NCBI GenBank assembly: GCA_034420775.1 | Contig: DAOUKZ010000081.1 | Location: 1 to 10,481 of the forward strand | Direction of reading: 5' to 3' | DNA length: 10,481 nt | Source of the DNA: DAOUKH01 sp034420775 | Lineage (GTDB): Bacteria; Chloroflexota; Dehalococcoidia; SHYB01 | In this document: piece after piece, positions 5,354 to 10,481 of the stretch | Layout: every line of letters begins with the position of its first letter | Numbering within the stretch: the stretch's first letter is position 1 | Translations under genes and position numbers: made by a program | Notes under the pieces: model-generated | What the model saw: the letters and a program-made list of their open reading frames with translations, nothing else | Told to the model about the DNA's origin: nothing | Database searches by the model: none

Positions 5354-6877
5354 ATGAGGGCTCTGCGGGACGCCGGAACGCGGAAGTGGCTCGTCTTCGG
5401 GACGATCGCCATCGGCACCTTCATGTCGGTCATGGACATGGGGAGCGTCAACGTCGCGCTGCCCACCATCGCCGACCATTTCGACAGCGACCTCCCCACG
5501 GTGCAGTGGGTTTCCATCGGCCACGCGCTGATGATCAGCGTCCTACTGCTGCCCATGGCGCGGCTGGGCGACACGACCGACCGCAAGCGGGTCTATATGA
5601 CGGGACTGGCGATATTCGCCGTCGCCGCGCTCGCCGCGGGCTCCGCGCAGAGCATCGGCATGCTCATCGGGGCGAAGCTGTTTCAAGGAGTCGGCTCGGC
5701 GATGATCCAGGCGAACGCCATGGCGGCCGTGCTCGCGGTCTTTCCAGGGGAGGAGCGCGGCAAGGCCCTGGGCTCGCATCTGAGCGTCGTCGGCGTGGGC
5801 ATGATCGTCGGGCCGGCGCTCGGCGGGTTGCTGGTGAGCGGCCTGGGCTGGCCCTCCGTGTTCTTCTTCAACGCACCCCTCGCCCTCGTGGCGCTGCTGG
5901 CGTCGGCGGTTGTCCTGAACTCCGCCGTGCTCTCCCGCGACAAGCCCCCTGGCCAGAGCGCGCGCTTCGACTGGGTCGGGGCGGCGCTCTCGGGCGCGGT
6001 GCTGCTCATCTTTCTGTTGGCCATGACCAACGGCCACCGCGCCGGCTGGCTATCACCGCCCATCGTCACCGGATTCGTCGCGATGGGCGCGGCCATTCTG
6101 CTGTTCATCTGGTGGGAGCTGCGCACCGAGGAGCCCATGCTCGACCTCCGGCTCTTCAAGCGGCGCCTGGTCGCCTTCGGGGTGAGCGCGGGCTGGCTCT
6201 CGTTCATGGGGTCGGCGTCCATGATCTTCGTCATGCCGTTCTACTTGCAGAACGTGCTGGGCTACTCCGCGCGGGAGGCGGGCCTGATGCTCATCCCCGG
6301 CGCGGCGACGCTGGCGATCATGGGTTCGGTGAGCGGCCGGCTGTCCGACCGCTTCGGCTGGCGGCTGCTGAACATGGGCGGCCTGACCATGTCCGCCGCG
6401 GGCCTCTTCAGCTTCGGACTCTTGCTTGACGAGGACACTTCGCTTGCGCTGATCATTCCCCTCATGGTCCTGAACAGTGCCGGCGTCGGGACGTTCAGCT
6501 CGCCCAACAATAGCTCGATCCTGAGCGCCGTTCCCCGCTCGCGCTATGGCGTCATCACCGCGCTGACCCAGCTCATGCGCAACTCGGCCAACGTCACCAG
6601 CATCGCCCTGGCCACCGCCGTCATCGTGGTGACGATGGCTTCGTTCGGCTTCGAGCCCCGGCTCGACGCCGTTGCTGAGACCGGCGGTGAGGAGATCGCG
6701 GCGGCCTTCGTCGCGGGAATGCACCGCGCCTTCTTCGTGATGGGCGGCCTCGTCGCCCTCGGCGTCGTTTGCTCCTTCTTCAAGGGCGACCGCCCCACGC
6801 CCGAGGCCGACCAGCCCGTCGCCGCGGAGCAAGAGGAGCGGCAAGCGGCCCCCGTGGCCGCCGGCAGGTCAGGCTAG
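5354..6877 (+). CDS. MFS transporter, DHA2 (EmrB/QacA) type, 14-helix exporter
   Basis: A 507-aa inner-membrane protein of the drug:H+ antiporter-2 type. Seen in order: TM1 with SVMDMGSVNVALPTIADHF (25-43), TM2, then MARLGDTTDRKRVYMTG (68-84) as motif A. The helix-3/4 region follows, then GVGMIVGPALGGLL (147-160) as antiporter motif C, and helices through about residue 255. A loop-linked second half has a repeat motif-A relative, GRLSDRFGWR (328-337). The last helix is near 457-476, followed by a charged, Ala/Glu-rich cytoplasmic tail (478-507). About 14 hydrophobic segments can be counted by eye. Such proteins usually expel drugs or metabolites using the proton gradient; the substrate is unknown. 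The ATG has no close ribosome site (GAGGAG is 15 bases away, overlapping the TusA-like stop), so translation may be coupled. Its last 9 bases overlap the convergent pcp gene. Confidence 0.88.
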   Translation: MRALRDAGTRKWLVFGTIAIGTFMSVMDMGSVNVALPTIADHFDSDLPTVQWVSIGHALMISVLLLPMARLGDTTDRKRVYMTGLAIFAVAALAAGSAQSIGMLIGAKLFQGVGSAMIQANAMAAVLAVFPGEERGKALGSHLSVVGVGMIVGPALGGLLVSGLGWPSVFFFNAPLALVALLASAVVLNSAVLSRDKPPGQSARFDWVGAALSGAVLLIFLLAMTNGHRAGWLSPPIVTGFVAMGAAILLFIWWELRTEEPMLDLRLFKRRLVAFGVSAGWLSFMGSASMIFVMPFYLQNVLGYSAREAGLMLIPGAATLAIMGSVSGRLSDRFGWRLLNMGGLTMSAAGLFSFGLLLDEDTSLALIIPLMVLNSAGVGTFSSPNNSSILSAVPRSRYGVITALTQLMRNSANVTSIALATAVIVVTMASFGFEPRLDAVAETGGEEIAAAFVAGMHRAFFVMGGLVALGVVCSFFKGDRPTPEADQPVAAEQEERQAAPVAAGRSG

Positions 6878-7477
6878 GCCAGCGAGGGCTGCTTCGACGA
6901 CGCCCTTCATGGCGAGGAAATGCGCCCGGTTCCGTTCGTCTGTCTTGCCCGCGCGGGCGTTGGGGTAGGCGGGCAGGTGGATAAAGCCGGCGGGAGGGGT
7001 CAGCCCCAAGCTGACGTAGAGCGCCTCCTCGCAGAGGAAACGTCCCGCGCCCCGGCTGGTGAGGGCTGCCATCCCCGCCTCGTTCAGGGCGTCTTGGAGC
7101 GTGGCCGCCAAATGCGACGTACGGGCGCCCGGGCCTCCCGGCTCCGACTCCGACGGCGTACCGCCTCCGGGCCGGAGGCCACGCTCGTCGGGTCGGCGGC
7201 CCCGCCGGTTGCGGGCCCTGGTCTCGACGCGGACGCTCCCGTTCGCGCCGCACTCTCCAAGCCCGACGACGGCGATGACTTGATCTCCGTGGGCCTCGAT
7301 CGTGGTGAGTGTGCCAGCAATGGTTTGCTGCGGGGCGTTCCAATGCACCGGCATGATCAGGGCGCGGCCGGCGGCCCCGCCGATCACGGCGCCGTCTAGG
7401 GCGGCGGCAACGTCGCCGGAGACGTTGACGGCGCGGCCACGGAAGGGGAGGAAGCCGGTCAGGAGGATGCGGTCCAT
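6869..7477 (-). CDS. pcp: Pyroglutamyl-peptidase I family (peptidase C15)
   Basis: Removes N-terminal pyroglutamate from peptides in the cytoplasm. The 202-aa length is near the family's usual 200-215. The opening ILLTGFLPFRGRAVNVS (4-20) matches 'iLvTGFePFgg...NpS'. The catalytic triad is visible: E85 in VRVETRARN (82-90), C149 in AGRFLCEEALY (144-154) and H167 in GFIHLPAYP (164-172). The usual N after the catalytic Cys is E here. The segment RRPDERGLRP (94-103) corresponds to the family's 'riPDN.G..p'. The ATG has no clear Shine-Dalgarno, and its first base lies in an inverted repeat (TACCGT at 7477-7482, ACGGTA at 7493-7498) that could fold over the start. It is last in the minus-strand block after trxB, separated by a hairpin-rich interval. 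Divergence is greater than usual, but all three catalytic residues are kept. Confidence 0.82.
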   Translation of the reverse strand: MDRILLTGFLPFRGRAVNVSGDVAAALDGAVIGGAAGRALIMPVHWNAPQQTIAGTLTTIEAHGDQVIAVVGLGECGANGSVRVETRARNRRGRRPDERGLRPGGGTPSESEPGGPGARTSHLAATLQDALNEAGMAALTSRGAGRFLCEEALYVSLGLTPPAGFIHLPAYPNARAGKTDERNRAHFLAMKGVVEAALAGLA

Positions 7478-7567
7478 ACCGTTTGCCAGTTTACGGTACC
7501 GAGGCGGAGAGGCGAGGGAGGCGAACTTCGGCTACCCGTGGCGGCTGTAAGGGGGCCCTCATCTCAA

Positions 7568-7587
7568 TCTTCTCCCGGGGGGGAAGA
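7568..7587. repeat. Imperfect hairpin TCTTCTCCC/GGGGGAAGA
   Basis: TCTTCTCCC (7568-7576) pairs with GGGGGAAGA (7579-7587), with one T-G wobble and a very short loop inside a seven-G run. It is the leftmost hairpin of the cluster and could form only with the inner pairs opened. Confidence 0.4.
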
Positions 7588-7594
7588 GGTAAGA

Positions 7595-7608
7595 CCCCCC
7601 CCCCCCCC
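7595..7608. repeat. Homopolymeric tract of 14 C
   Basis: Fourteen consecutive C residues (14 G on the transcribed minus strand), seven bases after the first hairpin. Such tracts slip in replication and sequencing, so the length may vary between cells or be an assembly artefact. It lies outside any coding frame. Confidence 0.9.
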
Positions 7609-7621
7609 GGCCCTCCCTCAG

Positions 7622-7642
7622 TCCCTCCCAAAGTGGGAGGGA
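7622..7642. repeat. 9-bp stem hairpin, 3-base loop
   Basis: TCCCTCCCA (7622-7630) and TGGGAGGGA (7634-7642) are perfect reverse complements around the loop AAG. A shorter inverted repeat, CCTCC-C-GGAGG, follows at 7664-7674. Confidence 0.7.
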
Positions 7643-7679
7643 GGTTTAAGAGGGGAGGGTCGGCCTCCCGGAGGTCCGG

Positions 7680-7705
7680 CCTCTCCCCCAAGCTTGGGGG
7701 AGAGG
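7680..7705. repeat. 26-bp perfect palindrome
   Basis: Ten-base arms, CCTCTCCCCC and GGGGGAGAGG, surround the self-complementary core AAGCTT, giving dyad symmetry over 26 bases. A direct repeat, GGAGGTCCG, lies at 7670-7678 and 7704-7712 on either side, overlapping the right arm by two bases. No T-run follows on either strand, so it is not a classic intrinsic terminator. It looks like a repeat-element hairpin. Confidence 0.75.
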
Positions 7706-7731
7706 AGGTCCGACGGCGGCAGCGGGCGCCC

Positions 7732-7749
7732 ACAAGAGGCGCCCCTTGT
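7732..7749 (-). repeat. Imperfect inverted repeat just downstream of trxB
   Basis: On the minus strand the RNA would pair ACAAGGGGC with GCCTCTTGT, with one mismatch and a minimal loop. It begins 22 bases after the trxB stop. The position suits a terminator, but no U-tract follows. It may protect the trxB 3' end or belong to the repeat cluster. Confidence 0.35.
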
Positions 7750-7771
7750 ATCTTGACGAGGGTGACGGTGG

Positions 7772-8695
7772 CTAGGCGTTGGCCTGGAGCCACTCGAAGG
7801 CTGAGATGGCGGCGGTGACGCCGTCGCCGGCGGAGTTCGCGAGCTGGCGCGTCGATTGCCAGCGGCACTCGCCGGCGGCGAAGACGCCCGGCACCTCGGT
7901 GGCCATGCGCAGATCGACTTTGACGTGGCCCCCGCCGTCGGTGGGCACGGACGCCGCGAACGGCGTGGTGGCCGGCTCGGAGCCGATGTAGGCGAAGATG
8001 CCGCTCACCTCGAGCTCGCGCTTCTCTTCCGTCTTCACGTCGCGCAGGGTGAGGCTCTTCACCGTGTCGTCGCCGTTGATCGCGTCCACGACGGTGTCGT
8101 AGAGCACCTCGATCTTCGCGTTCTCGGCGACGCGGTCTTGGAGGGTCTTGAGGCCGGTCAGCTCCTCGCCGCGGACGATGAAGTAGACCTTGCTGCACAT
8201 GTTGGTGAGGTAGAGGCCCTCGTCCATGGCGGAGTCGCCGCCGCCGATTACGGCGACGGCCTGGTCTTGGAAGAACATGCCGTCGCAGGTGGCGCAGTGG
8301 GAGACGCCCCGGCCCTCGAGCTCAGACTCGCCTGGGACGCCGAGCTTCCGGTGCTCCGCGCCGGCGGCGATGATGACCGTCTTGGCGAGCCACGATTCGC
8401 CGTCGCCGAGCACCTCGATGGGCTGCTTGGAAGTGTCGATGCCGGTGACCATGCCGAAGCCGTATTCGAGGCCGGCGCTGCTTGCCTGCTCCTCAGCCCC
8501 AGTGATCAGGTCCATGCCGGAGACGCCCTTGGGGAAGCCGGGGTAGTTTTCCACCAAGTCGGTGTTCAGGATCTGACCGCCCATGATCGTCTGCTCGATC
8601 AGGACGGTCTTCATGCCCATCCTCGTGGCCTGCACGCCGGCGCTGAGGCCGGTGAAGCCGGAGCCGATGATGGCAAGGTCGTATACGTCGCTCAC
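7772..8695 (-). CDS. trxB: Thioredoxin reductase-like FAD/disulfide oxidoreductase
   Basis: A 307-aa low-molecular-weight thioredoxin-reductase fold that passes electrons through FAD to a CxxC disulfide and on to thioredoxin or a similar partner. The FAD-binding segment is IIGSGFTGLSAG (9-20). The redox centre is CATC (C134, C137) in SHCATCDGMFF, the nucleotide-binding loop is VIGGGDSAMDEG (149-160), and the C-terminal FAD site is GVFAAGECRWQSTRQLANS (270-288). The helix motif that reads HRRxxxR in E. coli TrxB and holds the NADPH 2'-phosphate is VRGEELT here, so only one of three Arg remains; NADH or another donor is possible. The start is GTG (8693-8695) with GGAGGA at 8701-8706, five bases away. 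It follows lgt by 69 bases. No thioredoxin gene is visible. The family is firm; the electron donor is uncertain. Confidence 0.9.
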   Translation of the reverse strand: MSDVYDLAIIGSGFTGLSAGVQATRMGMKTVLIEQTIMGGQILNTDLVENYPGFPKGVSGMDLITGAEEQASSAGLEYGFGMVTGIDTSKQPIEVLGDGESWLAKTVIIAAGAEHRKLGVPGESELEGRGVSHCATCDGMFFQDQAVAVIGGGDSAMDEGLYLTNMCSKVYFIVRGEELTGLKTLQDRVAENAKIEVLYDTVVDAINGDDTVKSLTLRDVKTEEKRELEVSGIFAYIGSEPATTPFAASVPTDGGGHVKVDLRMATEVPGVFAAGECRWQSTRQLANSAGDGVTAAISAFEWLQANA

Positions 8696-8728
8696 GGATG
8701 TCCTCCGTCGCCCGATATGGCTGGGGAG

Positions 8729-8734
8729 ACTATA
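8729..8734 (-). promoter_or_regulatory. Possible internal -10 element upstream of trxB
   Basis: TATAGT on the minus strand (5 of 6 to TATAAT) lies in the 69-base lgt-trxB gap, placing a transcript start near 8722 with a 27-base leader. The -35 region is weak (CTAGCA at an 18-base spacer). It could give trxB its own transcription in addition to read-through from sat and lgt. Confidence 0.3.
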
Positions 8735-8764
8735 CCGACCGACCTTCTGGGATGCTAGGCCCCG

Positions 8765-9556
8765 CTACGCCGCCTTCGACGCGCCGTACCGCGGCGTGTA
8801 CCAGTGGCGGTAGAGCAGCAGGCCGCCGCAGATGACGATGGCCGCGATGGAGATCGCCGCCGCGACAGGGAAGCCGCCGGCCACCCAGTTGTCGATGCGC
8901 AGCCATTCCAGGCCGAGGCGTACTGAGCCGTACCACACGCCGTAGATGAGGACGATGTCGCCGTCCTTCAGCCGATCGGCGAAGCGTCGGGCCACGTAGA
9001 GCATGACGCCGAGGCCGATGAGGTTGAGCAGCGATTCGTAGAGGAAGAGCGGGTGGAACTGGGAGAAGGTCTCGTAGCCCGATGCCCGCTTCGAGGCGTC
9101 GATGTTGATTGCCCACGGGAGGTCGGTGGGGGTCCCATAGAGCTCCTGGTTGAAGAAGTTGCCCCAGCGGCCGATGGCCTGTCCGAGGATGAAGCCCGGC
9201 GCGCCGATGTCGAGCCAGCGCAGTAGGGGGAGGCGCTGCCAGCGGGTGTAGATGGCCAGACCGAGGATGGAGCCAATGGCCGCGCCGTAGATGGCGATGC
9301 CGCCCTCGTTGATCCGGAAGACACGCAACACGTCGTCGGAGTAGAGCTCGCTCCACTGATCGATGACGTGGTATGCACGGGCGCAGATCAGGGCCATCGG
9401 GAGGCAGATGAGGAGGGCGTTGAAGACGTGGTTGGTGTCTTCGCCGCGCCGCTTCGCCTCGATGGCGGCGATCCACGCACCCATTCCCAGCCCGACGGCG
9501 ACGAGGACGCTGTACCAGCGGAGGCCGAAGTTGCCGACCTCGAAGATGTACTCCAC
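8765..9556 (-). CDS. lgt: Prolipoprotein diacylglyceryl transferase
   Basis: An inner-membrane enzyme that transfers diacylglycerol from phosphatidylglycerol to the lipobox Cys of prolipoproteins, the first step of lipoprotein maturation. The 263-aa length is typical. Several membrane helices are evident (about 14-33, 45-62, 86-104, 172-190, 229-248). The family signature GRWGNFFNQELYG lies at 129-141 with the essential Arg at 130. FHPLFLYES (167-175) and GSVRLGLEWLR (210-220, with R213 and E217) match the other conserved blocks. The E. coli H103 position (FHGG) is Tyr90 in IAIYGA, a replacement also compatible with other Lgt branches. The start is GTG 9554-9556 with AGGGAG four bases upstream, and the gene lies 52 bases after sat. 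It is probably co-transcribed with sat and trxB; no functional link to sulfate activation is obvious. Confidence 0.95.
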   Translation of the reverse strand: MEYIFEVGNFGLRWYSVLVAVGLGMGAWIAAIEAKRRGEDTNHVFNALLICLPMALICARAYHVIDQWSELYSDDVLRVFRINEGGIAIYGAAIGSILGLAIYTRWQRLPLLRWLDIGAPGFILGQAIGRWGNFFNQELYGTPTDLPWAINIDASKRASGYETFSQFHPLFLYESLLNLIGLGVMLYVARRFADRLKDGDIVLIYGVWYGSVRLGLEWLRIDNWVAGGFPVAAAISIAAIVICGGLLLYRHWYTPRYGASKAA

Positions 9557-9608
9557 GCGGCTCCCTTTCGGCGGCCCAGGCCGCCCCGTGCATTCTACGG
9601 GATGGCGA

Positions 9609-10481
9609 CTAGCTCTCCGACCGCGCCCACTCGATCAGGATGTCGGCGACCTCAGGGCGGGTGAACTCGCCCGGCGGCCGCTCGCCCTCGACCAGTAGCT
9701 CGCGCACCTTCGTTCCCGAAAGGAAGATCTGGTCCCCCTCGATGCGGGGGAACGTCTTCGCCGTCACCATCCCCTGCGCCTGGATGCTGTAGGCGGCGTG
9801 CTCGAACTTCAGCGGCGTGATGGCGATCTCGCCGGGCTCGAACTCGTCGAAGATCTCCTGCGCCTCGTAGGTGCCGTAGTAGTCGCCGACGCCGGCGTGG
9901 TCGCGCCCCACGATGAAGTGGGTGCAGCCGTAGTTCTGGCGCACCAGCGCGTGGAGGACCGCCTCGCGGGGCCCGGCGTAGCGCATCGCCGCCGGCATGA
10001 CGGTGAGCATCGTGCGTTCGGCGACGTAATACTTCTCGATGAGCGTTTGGTAGCAGTCCATGCGGACGTCGGCGGGGATGTCGCCAGGCTTGGTCTCGCC
10101 GACAAGCGGGTGGATCAGCAGACCGTCAGTGATCTCTAGGGCGCACTTGGTCAGGTACTCGTGGGCGCGGTGTATGGGGTTCCGCGTCTGGAAGGCGGCG
10201 ACGGTGCTCCACCCCCGCTCGGCGAAGGCGGCGCGGGTCTCGGCGGGCCGCTTTCGGTGCTCGGTGAACTGCTCGCCGGGCTCGCGCTCCGGCGTCACGG
10301 TGATCACATCGATGGGGCCGGCGACCAGCCAGTCGCCCTCGGCCAGCACCGCCTCGACTCCGGGATGCGCCGCATCTTCGGTGCGGAAGACGTTGGGGAT
10401 CTCCAGCGCCTTGTCGTGGCGATAGATCTCCTCGACGTCGATCAACGCGAGCAGGGTGCCGTCGTGATGCTTGAGCGCGGC
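9609..10481 (-). CDS. sat: Sulfate adenylyltransferase (ATP sulfurylase), 5' end beyond window
   Basis: Catalyses ATP + sulfate to APS + pyrophosphate, the entry step of sulfate assimilation; in reverse it is used in sulfur oxidation. The frame is open through the right edge, so about 290 residues are seen of a usual 380-400, and roughly 100 N-terminal residues are missing. Visible blocks, numbered from the edge, are FQTRNPIHRAHE (97-108), the nucleotide-binding signature; DGLLIHPLVGETKPGDIPAD; and MRYAGPREAVLHALVRQNYG. They are followed by THFIVGRDHAGVGDYYGTY (187-205) and the C-terminal LSGTKVRELL and FTRPEVADIL. This is the stand-alone, homo-oligomeric type, with no APS-kinase domain before the stop. 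A TTG at 10443-10445 is not the start, because matching sequence continues upstream. It is the first visible gene of the sat-lgt-trxB block. Whether it is assimilatory or dissimilatory cannot be decided here. Confidence 0.96.
   Translation of the reverse strand, partial: AALKHHDGTLLALIDVEEIYRHDKALEIPNVFRTEDAAHPGVEAVLAEGDWLVAGPIDVITVTPEREPGEQFTEHRKRPAETRAAFAERGWSTVAAFQTRNPIHRAHEYLTKCALEITDGLLIHPLVGETKPGDIPADVRMDCYQTLIEKYYVAERTMLTVMPAAMRYAGPREAVLHALVRQNYGCTHFIVGRDHAGVGDYYGTYEAQEIFDEFEPGEIAITPLKFEHAAYSIQAQGMVTAKTFPRIEGDQIFLSGTKVRELLVEGERPPGEFTRPEVADILIEWARSES

Larger units (their letters stand above)
7478..7771. other. Intergenic interval of hairpins and homopolymer between trxB and pcp
   Basis: These 294 bases contain no credible gene. 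They hold at least four inverted repeats, a 14-C run and many CCCTCCC/GGGAGGG words between 7560 and 7750. Flanking parts (7500-7555 and 7750-7771) show nothing recognisable. The density of hairpins suggests a mobile or REP-like repeat module inserted between two co-directional genes, and it may stop or weaken read-through from trxB into pcp. Confidence 0.6.

Noticed and set aside
7680..7705. Palindrome as a rho-independent terminator
   Set aside because: There is no T-run after the stem on either strand and the stem lies 67 bases past the trxB stop. A repeat element fits better.
7491..8198. Minus-strand open frame spanning the hairpin interval and the end of trxB
   Set aside because: It is an off-frame shadow of trxB that continues through low-complexity hairpin DNA, with no domain pattern.
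8765..9556. Tyr instead of the E. coli H103 in Lgt as a sign of inactivity
   Set aside because: The signature GRWGNFFNQELYG and the conserved R213/E217 block are intact, and I judge this position tolerant in the family, so a working enzyme is more likely.
10443..10445. TTG as the start codon of sat
   Set aside because: The frame continues open to the window edge, and the conserved Sat N-terminal region would be missing, so the Leu is internal.

Overview
This is a GC-rich bacterial window with compact, mostly co-directional gene blocks, several GTG starts and strong GGAGG-type ribosome sites. Gene content is a broad organic-acid catabolic set (tandem class III CoA-transferase, flavin-type split-barrel proteins, amidohydrolase) beside sulfur genes (ATP sulfurylase, cysteine-desulfurase-like protein, TusA-like protein). 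That mix resembles free-living, metabolically versatile, high-GC lineages such as Chloroflexota of the SAR202/Dehalococcoidia type. This taxonomic guess is inference only; no rRNA or other marker is present.

Layout. (1) Positions 1-2558, minus strand: two PNPOx-like flavin-type proteins, then a tandem class III CoA-transferase that runs off the left edge. Gaps are 2 and 16 bases, so this looks like one operon. (2) 2559-2747: a divergent promoter region with a plausible plus-strand promoter, a 9-bp inverted repeat and a direct repeat. (3) 2748-6877, plus strand: an amidohydrolase, then a cysteine-desulfurase homologue, a TusA-like sulfur carrier and a 14-helix-type MFS exporter. (4) 6869-10481, minus strand, read right to left: sat (5' end off the window), lgt, trxB, a 294-base interval packed with hairpins and a 14-C run, then pcp, whose 3' end overlaps the MFS gene by 9 bases.

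How the genes may work together. Region 1 and the amidohydrolase are divergently transcribed and could form one catabolic unit: CoA activation of an acid, redox chemistry and hydrolysis or decarboxylation. The plus-strand trio from 3873 could be a sulfur-relay unit, because IscS-type desulfurases donate persulfide sulfur to TusA.

The most unusual observation is in the desulfurase homologue. It keeps the persulfide cysteine (C330), the PLP-stacking His (H105) and the PLP-contacting Asp (D181). However, the PLP Schiff-base lysine is Met (M207) and the substrate-carboxylate arginine is Val (V356). In a gap-free alignment of these segments with E. coli IscS, this looks like a remodelled enzyme or pseudo-enzyme that kept its sulfur-carrying cysteine, sitting beside a TusA-like partner. 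Other notable points are an Arg at the catalytic Asp position in the first half of the CoA-transferase, a thioredoxin reductase lacking most of the NADPH 2'-phosphate motif, and the hairpin cluster downstream of trxB.
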